Shown piece after piece: positions 23,060 to 34,964 of a DNA stretch of 64,000 nucleotides. The stretch spans positions 9,794,782-9,858,781 of the forward strand of contig CM119269.1 in NCBI GenBank assembly GCA_051294375.1, read 5' to 3'. Every line of letters begins with the position of its first letter. Position 1 is the stretch's first letter. The translations under genes were made by a program, and so were the position numbers. The notes beneath the pieces are model-generated. The model was not told where the DNA came from and did not search any database. It saw nothing but the letters and a program-made list of their open reading frames with translations. This stretch comes from Paraspadella gotoi (lineage: Eukaryota; Chaetognatha).

Positions 23060-24250
23060 CGAAAATCGGTTCCGGAATACACTACTGGACAAATATGTTT
23101 GAAATTTTGTATATATAATTCTTGGTTGGAGCGTCAGAGAAGCATAGTAGTCACTAGAGAGACAGATGTGCGAGCGCATGAGCCTTGTCGAAGTAGTGTA
23201 TCTGAACGACGAACTCCTCAATAGCTCGGATGCTTAAATACAGCTGAGTGGGTTCAGCGGCTGCAGTCAGCTGTAGGTATACGTAGCTCACCATGAAGGC
23301 AAGAGAGCGGACGATCTAACTGCTGCCGGCGCCACTTCCGACAGTAGTGCCCTGCTCTCTCAGGGGGTTCGATATATCAACAGCATCCTCGCATCAGTCG
23401 CTCGCGATGCCAGTCGTCAGCTGCTCGTACTCAGCGGCGTAGACTAGCGTGTCTAGTGGAGCTCGGTTCTATCGGGGCTCAGAGATATTTATGTAGTGTT
23501 TTCATACAGCCGGCCATTTAACATTGACCGTGTGAGCGATCAATAGTGTAGCATATTAAATACAATGTCGTGAGGCTGGGCAGAACGATCTCGGTTTGAA
23601 AAACGTGAATCATTCTCATCATGAAGCCTTCAGTATTTGTCAGAATACTCGTGTGCAACCGCAAAGAAATCTCGGGCCCGTGTTTTATTAGAAATGATCA
23701 CTTTTCTTTCTTTCGTAAAATGTAACCAATTGTACTTCGTTCGACATTCTGTCGGCGAACAATCTTGGTAGTTGTTAGCCGTGGCTCCGAAGGAAACGTT
23801 TCCCTTAAATATTATTTTTGTATTGTTTACCTTATATATTATAATAGATATTACAAACCCCTGTGTTTTATATAGGCCAAAGAGAATTTTGTCAGAAACT
23901 ATCTCGAGCTAGAGTATAGTGACATGGTGGCATCGCTTTGTTTCGGTCCCACGTTTCTGTGCGCATACCGCTAACATTAAGTGGGTGGGGTGTGTGATAT
24001 TTATATGTATATTTAAGTGATAATTATAAGTAATTAAGTGGGTATTCCCCGGGGTAAAGGCCTCACATCATGCGCGTGTAGATGTAAAAACTCGACCCTT
24101 CGCTTCACGTGAAGCGAACGTCGACGTAGACGTTAATACGTATGAAAAAAATAAATTGGGTTAGAGGATAACCTGGTTTCCCCTGCATATTGACGAGAAT
24201 GCGCTATAGGAAATTTTCTCTCGTCCGCTATATATGACGTTTTGTCGAAT
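23060..24250. other. GC-balanced repeat-like block, possibly a retroelement LTR or leader
   Basis: Composition changes sharply here from AT-rich to balanced, with many CpGs. I see a TATA-like 'gcttaaatac' at about 23240 and a CATGGTGGCATCG at about 23920 that could be the CA end of an LTR followed by a TGG primer-binding site. A 55-60 bp tract (23575-23638, cggtttgaaaaacg...cttcagtatt) recurs at 33690-33747. No gag, pol or second LTR was found. The retroelement reading is a guess. It could equally be a promoter or CpG-rich unit. Confidence 0.3.
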
Positions 24251-24378
24251 GTAGGGCAGAAATATTTTTTAATAAATATTGACCTTTCGATTTTTTTTAT
24301 TAATTTTTTTTTACACGTTTCCGGAGGGTCCGAAGGCCTCCAATATCAAAAACGGACTGTCTAATTTTACTAACGTTG

Positions 24379-24714
24379 TCAGCTCTCCTCCGTCACTGTC
24401 GAGAATAATTTCTTTTTGTCGCCTGGAGATTTTGAAAGCTTGCGAATTTTCGCGTTTTCCTTTCTTGCCGGCGATAGCAACGATTTTGATTCTTTTGATT
24501 CAACTTCGATTGTGGACGGTGTTTCGCGGCCGAACCGTCTCTCTATTTTGTTATACGGCCTCGAGATTTTGCCTCCGTTTGCCGACGAAATAATGATTTC
24601 CTTTATTTTTTTTTCTAGACTCTCTCTCTCACATACGTCGCCTCCGCTTTTTCCGAAGAATTTCGACCCGTATTTTACGAAGTGAATTCTCTCTTGCCGG
24701 AGCCCTCGAGTCAA
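24379..24714 (-). CDS. Hypothetical Lys/Ser/Glu-rich open frame
   Basis: An uninterrupted 111-codon minus-strand frame with a balanced, protein-like composition (YNKIERRFGRETPSTIEVES, SPARKENAKIRKLSKSPGDK). No domain, no signal peptide, no clear splice sites and no paralogue in the window. The plus strand of the same stretch is also open. It could be an exon of an unrecognised gene or part of a mobile element. I cannot assign a function. Confidence 0.25.
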   Translation of the reverse strand: MTRGLRQERIHFVKYGSKFFGKSGGDVCERESLEKKIKEIIISSANGGKISRPYNKIERRFGRETPSTIEVESKESKSLLSPARKENAKIRKLSKSPGDKKKLFSTVTEES

Positions 24715-25705
24715 AACTTACTTTTAAACGCGAACGGAGCCGCGCGAGGCCGGAATTATGAACTAATCGCCTTTTCACGCTTAGTTTTCCTTTGCGGAGC
24801 TTCATAGCGCGATTTTTCTCGTTTAACGCGGGTGGAAGAGCGTTTCAAATGGATGTGATTATTTTAAGGATCTAAAGTTTGAAGTTTCAGTTGAAAACAA
24901 AAGGCGAAATAGCACGTCCTCGATCAATGGAATAATTTTATTTTTCGTTAAAGTCATTTACAAACGGATTCGAAACTGTTTTAAACTACGTGGAGTCTGT
25001 CCCTCTACGGTTGATTTTAAGAAAAATAAAAGAATTCCTCAACGCCGGTCTCGATCCTGCGACTTTCATCTCGGACCAATTTTCCCACGAATCTGATTTT
25101 AAACTAATTTTCATTGATTCGAAATTAAGTGTAACAACCGTTTTAACTGTCTTTTCTTTGCGATACTAATTCTAAACAAAAGTAAATAAACAAATCTTTC
25201 TATAATAAAAATTCTAGTAGCAACGATACGTTTGGACTAATTTTCGACGCTTAACGCGACTCAATGAGATTCACGATGCACGCATCGTGCGTTCAGTCTA
25301 TCTACGTCGTTATTCTTGCTTGAAATTCCGATGGATGCATCGACGCTAGAAAATCGAAAAAATAAACAACTCACGACATTCCGATGCATCGCATGGCCTT
25401 TATGCTTCATTCAACAATACCGTTAAAAATTTAACGTGATTCTAATGAGAAGAAGCTCAACCTTTCAAGTTTAAGAGACAAATTAAGTAACATGAATTCA
25501 ATTCTGCAAGAATGCCTATGACTCCTTTTTTTTTCACGAGAACGGGGTAATGAGATGAACGGGATCTTTTGAAAGACGACGACGACAACGATCGTTCTTA
25601 ATTTGGCGTTTATTTTGGGAACAACAAAACAAGAAAAAAAGGAAGAACTAAACTAAACAAAAAAAAGTAAACTTTTCGTCTTCCATTCTATTTCAAATCT
25701 CACAT

Positions 25706-26269
25706 ATGGATTTCAAACTCTCATATCTCGACTCTCAACTCTCCTCTCCTCAATCTTCACGAGGGCCGGAGCCTTTCGCCTCACACACGTTTCTCACGGG
25801 CTTGCGAATGCGACTTCTTAACTACGTCTGGGAAAAAGTCGCCAACCGACCCGGCGACGAGCCGCCGGGCTTCGCCGATCACCAAGATTCGGTTCGCAGG
25901 CTGCAACGAACGGAACAGGAGCGGCAGCTATCAGCAGCGAGGATCGACGACTTTGCTGTGCTGGATGCGCAGCAGCAGTCAGCGTCCTTGGTCCTCTTTC
26001 TCTTCACGCTGAACGGAAGAAAAGCAGCATTGGCGACAGCTGCAGCCGACGGGCAACGGTCAAAGAAAAGTTACGTCTCTTTCTGGATCGAAAGCAGCAG
26101 AGCAGTGCAGTCTCTGAAAGACGGCTGGAAAGAAATACACGACTTCTTTTCCGGGCCGATCGTGAGAAAGCGGCGAGCGCGGCGGGCGCCGCAACGCCGA
26201 CCCCTTTTCCCTGGGATCAGGTGCAGAGTGCCCAAACGATTTTTAATGAACTTTAAAGTTTTAAATTGA
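25706..26269 (+). CDS. Hypothetical GC-rich open frame, 187 codons
   Basis: The longest non-repetitive open frame of the 23-30 kb insert. It starts MDFKLSYLDSQLSSPQSSRG and includes a Gln/Arg-rich middle (RRLQRTEQERQLSAARIDDF) and a basic end (RKRRARRAPQRRP). It is clearly more GC-rich than its surroundings and begins and ends abruptly in AT-rich DNA. I recognise no family. The composition step suggests either a conserved gene fragment or part of a transposable element. Absence of introns would fit the latter. Confidence 0.28.
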   Translation: MDFKLSYLDSQLSSPQSSRGPEPFASHTFLTGLRMRLLNYVWEKVANRPGDEPPGFADHQDSVRRLQRTEQERQLSAARIDDFAVLDAQQQSASLVLFLFTLNGRKAALATAAADGQRSKKSYVSFWIESSRAVQSLKDGWKEIHDFFSGPIVRKRRARRAPQRRPLFPGIRCRVPKRFLMNFKVLN

Positions 26270-27900
26270 CTTTAAAAGAATCGATGACCATGTCATTAAA
26301 ATGCGAATAATATCATAAGATATGTCACTAGTAGGGGCTGTTTTAAAAACGCGCAACTTTAATGATCTATTTTAAAATTTTTTTTTGATACCGGTATTGT
26401 AAGGTGAAACGTATGTAAGTGATGTTACATTTTGAAGGATATACAAATGGTATAGGTAATAGCAAATGGCCTAGAAAGAATGATAAGTTTTGAGTTAGAG
26501 ACATTTTGACAAAATTATTTTAAGATAAGCTTTAACAGTTGTGAGTTAGGTTAGAAGCATGCGATTTTTTAAATATTATTATATATTTAAAATCATTTTA
26601 TATAATTATTTTAATTCTATAGTAAATAGAGTGGATATTGTTTAAAAATAAAATAATTTTTGAAACTATGCAATATATTATTAGTATATAATAATATAAA
26701 GATTGTTATCTTGACAAGATTATTTGTTTAATTATATTTATCTATAGTTTATTTACTGGTCTTTGAATAAATGTAAAATGTATATATATATATGTATATA
26801 TGTATATATATATATACTATTTGTATATTGGAGTTAATTATATTTTTTATATAAAAGTATATTCTTTTATTCTGTAATATAAGATTTTTTTTAGAAGCAT
26901 CAATCTTCATTACCTATGCTTTGATTAATATTTTAATGGCGTTGTGTGTTTAATATTAAAAGAAATAATAGTAATATTAATTAAATATATGATAGACAAT
27001 TGGAATTATATATATTTACAGAAGAAGTGATCAAATTTTGATCCGCCTTAATGAATACAGGGTGAAATTAATAAAAACGGTTAGTGAATAAAATGTGTTT
27101 ATATTGAATTCTTATATAAAATTATTTTATGTAATATAGTATATTAATGTACTGTGTTATGGTTTGGAAATATGGAAAAAGATGAAACGTTAAGTAATGT
27201 GTCTTTTCTTTGTAATGAAAATCTTTGTTAAGCCTTAAAGGGTAACTACTGCCATCATTAATTTTGGCTATGATTTATGATTCATTCAAATTTAATTTGG
27301 ATGAACTCTTTCTGTTTTTCATTAAGTGATTTGGTTATAAATAGGTGATTCTATCATACTTTTTTTAAAGTTGTTAGAAGATAGTTTTATATTTCTAAAA
27401 TTTTAAGAAGAATGTAATTTGGAAGAAGGGTGAAAGGTGAAGGTTTAACTATTAAACTAAAAACAATTATTCTTAAAATTTTAATTATTTTAAACTGTTA
27501 ATTAAATAAGAAGGGCAACTAATTTAGAGTGTAACCTTGTAGTATTGCAATAGTTGTTTGTTACATTAAAACATCTCAATGCTTAGCTATGTATGATAAA
27601 TAACTTTAATATGTTAAGTATGTAAATGAATAATTTTAGTATTAAAATATACTAATAAATGATAAAATGTTAGAATATCCTAATCCAATATGTGATATAT
27701 ACATAGGATTATACTATGAATTGGTACAACCAATATGACATCATAATTCACTTGGAATTTAACTAAACACAAGTAGATGCAACCGTTTTTCAAAACTCTC
27801 CTTTTCTCAAAAGTCGGAATTTGCGTGATCTTTATACCACACGGACATAATTAGTTTAAAGTCATTGTTGGGAAAATTGTGTAAAATTAACAAATAGATA
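26270..27900. other. AT-rich stretch, no gene seen
   Basis: Contains a (TA)n run at 26780-26815 and scattered A/T tracts. No open frame or splice-flanked reading of interest. Confidence 0.6.
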
Positions 27901-29490
27901 ATATATAATAATAGGACTGGGGTACTTCATGCCCCTATTGAAGGTGATGTTGTTTTATCACGGATGCTCAGAAAGAAGCTCTGTCCTGATGAAAAGAGAA
28001 TGAATTTGTTACAGCACTTCTCTAAGATTTTGATATACCAGTCTGTTTTTATTCCTTCGTTTTAAATGGCTGCGGATGCAGCTAACAAGGTAGTTGCCCA
28101 GAGATGAGGTGCCTGTGGCCCCACTGCTGGAATGTTTTTTGTAACCTAGTCATATTATAAATCTCATGGTGGTATTGTCCACTTCAAGTCTTTCTCTAGT
28201 AACAAGAGGAAAGTCATGAATAAGGTACTTTGAGGCGGGTAAAAAAGGGCCCTTTGGGCAAATACTTAAGAATGTAGATATAAGTTTGGAAAATTCAGAA
28301 TCTATTTTGGGGGTGTCTACGACTGAGGCTACCACTGGGCGAGTGTCCAGGGCGGAAACCCTCTGGGTTGTATGCCGACATCTAAACCACGGTGGTGATG
28401 TTAAAATCGGGCGTCTAGCTAGACAGTATAAACTCGACTCAAAATGAAAGGTCCAAATCAACGGTTTCAAATGCGTCTCTTATACCTGTGTGTTATATGA
28501 CTGCACAGGTGATTCTCACTGCACTTGCTGTTGTGATTTACTGCATTTGCATCTTATAAAAATCCTACTCCCAATCAAATTTCTTCTAATGCGCATGATG
28601 ATAAAGAAAAAGCGCTATTTCGTCTTCTGAGGAGATCCTCAGGGAAAAGGTTTTTAGAGATTACAGATGTGAATATAAGGATATCACAGTTTGCCTGAAA
28701 CGCCGGCACCGCGTTTCTTACAAAGATAAAAGTGTTACAAGCAGAAATCCCTTCCATGTTTAAGTGAAGTTATGGATCTCTTGATCCGTCTAACTACGCA
28801 GACAAGAATGAATGTCTGTACTAGATTCGTTAAACTTACTGTGCTAAGGCATATTTCTCTATTTAGCATGAATGAACAAGGTAATAATTTACAGAATTTT
28901 TGTGAGAGAAAGGTATTCTCCACATTTTCTGGAACGAACAAGATATTAATTTACAGAATTTTTGTGAGAGAAAGGGATTCTCCACATTTTCTGGTTCTGA
29001 TTGACAAAGACTTCCTGTTGAAGTCCATCTGGAGAACATGATAATGGACACTGTTCGGCCCAGACTACGTTTAATAATGATTGCTCTGAAGTATACACAC
29101 CAGGATGATAGACTGGTTAAGGAAAAGATTAAAACTTGCATGTCTGTTATGCAATTGCTCTGCCCTACTGAGTTCCTAGTGGAGTGGCATGACAGTGGGA
29201 ATGACGTAATGAAAATTTTTGTGGGAGGGTAGTGAGTGATTAATAGGAAATTAAATTTTATATTTACTTGAACAATAAGCAACATTTCTTCGTTTGTTTT
29301 CCTAATGTTTTCTCTTAAGGAATCCACAGTTCCAGGATCCACCACATCGCTCAAAATGACGGCAGATAGCGCGCGACAAGCTCACAGAAGTGTGGGCCAC
29401 AGGTTTTTGTATAAAAGAGGTATAAAACCCTGCGCAGGATTAGAACAATGTACATGTTACGGTATAGTTGACATAGAACTGTCACCTTGA
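27900..29490 (+). other. Possible gene fragment: exon-like readings of unknown function
   Basis: Two plus-strand readings look exon-like. 29004-29230 has an AAAG acceptor and GGGTAGTGAG donor and reads MDTVRPRLRLIMIALKYTHQ, later LLCPTEFLVEWHDSGND. 29301-29422 follows a tttctcttaag acceptor, reads STVPGSTTSLKMTADSARQA and ends at a GTATAA donor. 28772-28990 is open too but contains a local tandem duplication. I recognise no domain. The region lies inside the insert that separates exon 4 from exon 5 of EF-hand-like paralogue b, so it may be a decayed mobile element or a captured gene piece. Confidence 0.3.
28884..28992. repeat. Local tandem duplication of about 54-58 bp
   Basis: 'aatttacagaatttttgtga' through 'ttctccacattttctgg' occurs twice in a row, separated by 'aacgaacaagatatt', with one mismatch (ggtattc versus gggattc). 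Confidence 0.9.
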
Positions 29491-30613
29491 TGCTGTTGTT
29501 GAAACTAACGAATTAAATTCAGAGTCTCTCCACTTAATACAAAAGTGGAAACTCATGGATACAGGATCGCAGCTATGGTATCACGATAATTTTCAATTTT
29601 ATAAAAGTTATAATGGGAAGAATATTTTGGATTAAAATAAAACTCAGCTGAGAACCTCGGTAAGATTTAAAATAAATATTTATGGTTATATTATGACCAT
29701 TTTTTGAAGAATACAGAGGTGTTAAATAAAATATTTGTTTACAACTGTTTTTGTGCTTTTCCTGTTTATATGCTGCACATCCCTAACGTTGCTTTTCCAT
29801 ATATACTCTTTCAACGCCTTGACACGCGTTGAGTTGTTGGTCTTGTTCTTTTGTAAAGAAAAGAAATTTTAAAATTTTATCGTGGAATAAATAAGAAATG
29901 CAGTTACTTTTCAAATTTAATTTTGTTATTCATAATGTAATAACAATGTTAGGAATGAATAATTTAAAATGTCAGTTATGAGTGATAAAGTACTGGTATT
30001 GATGATAATAATTAAATAAAATGATATTTTATTTTCTTTTGATGCATTAATTTTTTTTGAAAGAAGGGAGCCTAGGAATTTTTTTCGTTTGCGTCACGAG
30101 TTTGAATCTCGAAGGAGAAAGAAGAAAAAGACGAAACCAAAAGAGATCATTTACGAATCAATATCCACTTTTGTTTTTTAGAAACGAAACATATTATAGT
30201 CACAAACTAAACCCAACTCATTTAAAAAACGTTAACAAACTAAAAAGTAAAAAGTTAAGATATCCCTTAACCATAATAAATAAATAGAAAAAATATACCA
30301 AATTAATATCAATTTATATATATGAGTATTAAATAATAAAATTCAAATATCTAAAATAGTGTAAAAAAGGAAATTTTTACATTTTCATATTTTCTCGATC
30401 TTATCACTTCCCAATAAAATTAAATATTTAAATAATAAAATTTTAAGATTTGAAATAGGGAAAAAAAATAATTTTATTTTTCATTATGACATATTCTTCC
30501 ATTCTTTCTCCATCACTTTCCCAATTTTTGTCTTCTCGTTTTTCTCCTCTCTCGCTCCCCCCCACAACCTTTCCACTCCACTCTCTCCGCTCCACTCTCT
30601 CGGCTCCACTCAG
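29491..30613. other. AT-rich stretch before exon 5; copy boundary at about 30078
   Basis: From about 30078 (tttttcgtttgcgtcacg) onward the sequence is duplicated at 33755 onward. Left of that point it is unique. No gene seen. Confidence 0.7.
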
Positions 30614-31244
30614 GAGGAAGAGGAGCGGGTCCGCCGAGAGGAGGAGGAGGAAGAGGGCGACTCCGACTGGAGGAGGAAGAGAAAAAAAGAAGAAGCCAAA
30701 GAGAGAATTGATTTTTCCTCATTCGAGAAAAAAAAGACGAAATTAGGAAAAATCGCGAAGATGAAGATTCGATACAAGAGATTCGTTAAATGGGATGAAT
30801 TTTCAAAGGTTTGGGGGGGGGTTTACTGGGGTGCACGGGGGGTGAGGGAGGTGAGGTGAAGGTTTGGGACAGGTGGAGGATGGTCCCTTGTAGGGGAAGT
30901 TTGTAAGGTAGTAAAAGGAAATTTGAGTTAAAGTGAAGTAAATTAAAGTAAAATATAGTAAATTAAAGTAAAGTACGGTATTTAAAGTAGGATGGTAAAT
31001 GAAACTAAATTCATAACGCGGAGTAAAACAAAACACTCGATTTCAAAAAGTAGGAAAAAAAATGTTCGAGTCAGATTTAAAATGGAATCTGTACATCAAA
31101 AAAAAAAAACATTTAAAAATTGAAGGCGATTCAACTTTATGTGGATAAACAATACACTGGTCAAGATATCCTCTGGCTTTCATGACGCTGGATCCGAAAT
31201 GGGATTACGAGTTGGAACCGGTGGGTGAATGTAAATAGGGAATC

Positions 31245-31278
<34 letters not shown>

Positions 31279-31799
31279 TTAACGACAGGTCGGCCTATGG
31301 CGCGGATCAACCTCTGGTTCCGACGGACGAGATCGACAAACGCGATCGTTCATTGGTTCATCATGAATCGACAGGTGACCAATCAGATCAAAGACGAACC
31401 TTCCTTAAGGGAACCCAGTGATAAAAATGATATTCATCAAGCTTAAGGGTCTATCATCAAAGGAATTTGAATGGTGATAGTCACTAAAAAGTTAAACAAT
31501 TAAATTTCTATTAATCGTTTCGTCCGTTTATTTGTCCAAATTTAAAATTAATCTAATTTAAAATATCATATTTAATTTGTTACGCCTTAATTCTGAATTT
31601 CTAAAACTAGAGCCCCATTGTCTTAACTTTTACAGGAACGGTTCTTAGAAAAAGAGGCGAAACGCTTCATCAAACTGGCAGACTTCAAGAAGGAGACTTT
31701 CTTCAACTACAAGAGTTAATCAGCGACATGTGCTACGAGGCCAACTATGACATGGGTGTGCCCAAGAAGAAGAAGAAGCTGGTGTCAAGGAGACCGTGA
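30614..31799 (+). pseudogene. EF-hand-like paralogue b exons 5-8, frame-damaged copy (segment X copy 1)
   Basis: Exons 30614-30808 (EEEERVRREEE...), 31126-31220, 31289-31374 and 31636-31799 (ERFLEKEAKRFIKLADFKKE...). They correspond one-to-one with exons 5-8 of paralogue a. This copy has extra indels not in the second copy: a shift in exon 5 (gaggaagagggcgactcc), two missing bases near the start of exon 7 (gtcggcc for gtctggcctt), a missing A in exon 8 that gives an early stop (tacaagagttaa), and a lost T before the end. These fit uncorrected long-read errors better than gene decay, because the neighbouring copy is intact at the same sites. Confidence 0.72.
31409..31495 (-). mobile_element. 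End fragment of the TTAA inverted-repeat element
   Basis: After a TTAA at 31405, about 85 bp match the end of the 885-bp element at 51607-52489 in reverse sense (gggaacccagtgataaaaat, ttaagggtctatcatcaaag). The other end was not found in intron 7, so this is a truncated copy. It is repeated at 35096-35175 because the segment is duplicated. Confidence 0.75.
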
Positions 31800-32080
31800 G
31801 AAGGAGGAGGAGGAGGAAGACGAGTCTGCGATGAAGAGTCTGTTTTCATGAGCTGATTTTTTTTTAAAAAAAGTGTGTCAAATGTAAATCTAAATGTGAT
31901 TGTTAGTAGTAAAGTTATTAGTAAATAAAATTTTATCTGCCGTAAATTATAGAATGTCCGAAATTGCTTCTGCTTTTAATTTTTGTTGGGGGGGTAGCAT
32001 GAGCTCTTTATTAACCCACAAACGTCACCCCGCCCTTGGAAAACGCCGCATTGATACAACGCCGAGGACCTCTCCACGCC

Positions 32081-33600
32081 AACGCCGGAATTGACGCCAC
32101 GTCATATCCATCTCGAACCAGCGTCACTTCCCACCTGTGCGGCCCCGTGTCAAAAGACGAAGTGGGTCCCTGATGCCAAGTCCAAGTCTAAATCATCGGC
32201 GTCGTCTTGGGTCCAACCGCCGAGTCCGAATTCAAAATTGTCGCGCAGAGGAAAGTGGAATGCATTGTTTGGGAAGTTCGTCCCAGTAGTCACCGCAATC
32301 GTCTGGTTTTAATGAGGGAGGGTTGAGAAAAAATAAGAAGTTGGGGAGAAAGGAGGGAAAAAATACGTCATTTAAATATCGATTAAACGATATCACAAAA
32401 TTATGATGATCAATCATGAGTTTTTTTATGTCCCACGACACGAATTGAAAAGGTCGGACGGTCTCGTTTGCCAACGCAGAGGGAAGTCATTAGACTGTGG
32501 ATGGAACACAACGCCTGGGATGGTGTGTTCCCCCTCTGAGCCAAAGGTACGACCGTGAACGTGAGGTGGTGTGAATATACCGCCACAGTAGTAATCTTTT
32601 GACGTCATAATATGTTCGACGAACTTTTTTTTTCTTTTTAATATATAGATATTAAATAAGCATTAGAAAACCATTCAGGCCGCGAACACGCCATTCTCTC
32701 ACCCGTATAGTCGCAAAGACGATCGACCGCCACGCAGGATCCGCGCGTGCAAGTTTTCTCCCACGGGTTGCACTTTTTTCTGACGGGCGGGAGGGGCGCA
32801 GTCGAAGAAGGAAAAGTCGTCCAGGCCGAAGTCCGCGCGGGCACCGTACAGTTTTTGGGCCTTAGTAGGGCAGGCGGGGGAGGAGAGTATTGTGGGATGG
32901 AATGAGGTGAAATGATAAGGAAAGGGATAAAGTCATAAGGGAAGAAAGTTAAATTGGGACGGTTCGACAAGTCAACTTATCATCTAATACCTTGGCCAGG
33001 ATGCAATTCAAAACTGACACGATCCAAGAGAGTAAACGACAAGATGCAAGAGTTAACCGATGTTATGTTTAACCATAATGTGTAACCATTCGCATACAGC
33101 TATATCGACCTGTTATAGTGGTGCTTTCATCTGTTATAAAAAACTTAATCTATGTTTAATTTTTAAAAGTGTTCTCTTGGCGGACCTTTATCAGAGGTTT
33201 CTTAGATCATTCACTTGCAAGGCCAACCCTATTTAATCGAATAATTCACATCGCCATTAATTACCTCACCAATAATTAATTGATTAATTGACCTTACCGT
33301 TAACTTGAATCCTAAAAGGTTTTCCACTCGCCCGATGTAGATTCTCCAGATTCTCCAAGTTTTGTCTCTCCATCCGTCGAAACATCTTGAAGAGCAGCAC
33401 CGAGTCGTGACCTTAATTCATTTGTATTAAAATGTAAAAAAAATATTAGAAAAAAGTCTTAGCTTTAAAACAAAATACAACAACAATATATTGGCTCTTC
33501 AAAACCTAAGACAATTGAAATCCCTCGCAATATAAAAAAATCTGCCAATCTCTCACCGGAAATGTTCATATAAAATCTTAAAGTATCCAATGTGGAATCC
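32081..33600 (-). pseudogene. MAM/LDLa gene 3' exons, frame-damaged copy (segment X copy 1)
   Basis: Same exons as the second copy at 35781-37347: MAM strand exon near 33300-33420, MAM end plus LDLa exon near 32715-32870, and LDLa end plus MAM start near 32100-32315. Indels break several: an extra A in 'gtggaatgcattg' shifts the exon after PKQC, and an extra G/C in the LDLa exon (gggaggggcgc). The 5'-most exon is cut by the 25-N gap at 33615. Confidence 0.7.
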
Positions 33601-33614
33601 ATATTGCTGAACCA

Positions 33615-33639
33615 NNNNNNNNNNNNNNNNNNNNNNNNN
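33615..33639. other. 25-N assembly gap
   Basis: Exactly 25 Ns at the end of segment X copy 1. Two other 25-N gaps (54300-54324, 60602-60626) also sit at copy junctions. Confidence 0.98.
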
Positions 33640-33754
33640 GAGTCAACCTTCATGCCAAATTTTATCAAATTCGATTGAAAAGTTTGTGCAGAACCGATTC
33701 TCGGTTTGAAAAACGGTGTATCATTTTCTCATATGAAGCCTTCAGTATTCAATT
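33640..33754. repeat. Repeat fragment shared with 23575-23638
   Basis: 'gcagaac.gat.ctcggtttgaaaaacg' to 'gaagccttcagtatt' matches 23.58-23.64 kb with a few indels. On the right it joins segment X directly, whereas at 23.64 kb about 6.4 kb of other sequence intervenes before segment X. Confidence 0.7.
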
Positions 33755-34294
33755 TTTTCGTTTGCGTCACGAGTTTGAATCTCGGAGGAGAAAGAAGAAA
33801 AGACGAAACCAAAAGAGATCATTTACGAATCAATATCCACTTTTGTTTTTTAGAAACGAAACATATTATAGTCACAAACTAAACCCAACTCATTTAAAAA
33901 ACGTTAACAAACTAAAAAGTAAAAAGTTAAGATATCCCCTTACCATAATAAATAAATAGAAAAAATATACCAAATTAATATCAATTTATATATATGAGTA
34001 TTAAAATAATAAAATTCAAATATCTAAAATAGTGTAAAAAAAGGAATTTTTACATTTTCATATTTTCTCGATCTTATCACTTCCCAATAAAATTAAATAT
34101 TTAAATAATAAAATTTTAAGATTTGAAATAGGGAAAAAAATAATTTTATTTTTCAATTGACATATTTTCTCCATCTTTCTCCATCTTTCTCCATCACTTC
34201 CCAATTTTGTCTTCTCGTTTTTCTCCTCTCTCGCTCCCCCCCCCACAACCTTTCCACTCCACTCTCTCCGCTCCACTCTCTCGGCTCCACTCAG

Positions 34295-34930
34295 GAGGAA
34301 GAGGAGCGGGTCCGCCGAGAGGAGGAGGAGGAAGAGGAGCGACTCCGACTGGAGGAGGAAGAGAAAAAGAAGAAGAAGCCAAAGAGAGAATTGATTTTTC
34401 CTCATTCGAGGAAAAAAGACGAAATTAAGAAAATCGCGAAGATGAAGATTCGATACAAGAGATTCGTTAAATGGGATGAATTTTCAAAGGTTTGGGGGGG
34501 GGTTTACTGGGGGTGCACGGGGGGTGAGGGAGGTGAGGTGAAGGGTTTGGGGACAGGTGGAGGATGGTCCCTTGTAGGGGAAGTTTGTAAGGTAGTAAAA
34601 GGAAATTTGAGTTAAAGTGAAGTAAATTAAAGTAAAATATAGTAAATTAAAGTAAAGTACGGTAATTTAAAGTAGGATGGTAAATGAAACTAAATTCATA
34701 ACGCGGAGTAAAACAAAACACTCGATTTCAAAAAAGTAGGAAAAAAAATGTTCGAGTCAGATTTAAAAATGGAATCTGTACATCAAAAAAAAAAAACATT
34801 TAAAAATTGAGGCGATTCAACTTTATGTGGATAAACAATACACTGGTCAAGATATCCTCTGGCTTTCATGACGCTGGATCCGAAATGGGATTACGAGTTG
34901 GAACCGGTGGGTGAATGTAAATAGGGAATC

Positions 34931-34964
<34 letters not shown>

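Larger units (their letters stand above)
30078..33614. repeat. Segment X, copy 1 of a tandem duplication
   Basis: Near-identical to 33755-37300. Differences are almost all one-base gains or losses in homopolymers or AT runs (for example tcattatgacat versus tcaattgacat, ggtgcc-type slips in G runs). It ends at a 25-N gap. Carries EF-hand-like exons 5-8 on plus and MAM/LDLa 3' exons on minus. Confidence 0.93.

Noticed and set aside
23600-24250. Complete LTR retrotransposon
   Set aside because: Only an LTR-like feel and a possible primer-binding site. No second LTR, gag, protease, reverse transcriptase or integrase motif was seen up to 30 kb.
28150-28470. 106-codon minus-strand frame
   Set aside because: No domain, splice context or paralogue, and the plus strand is equally open. 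Insufficient support.
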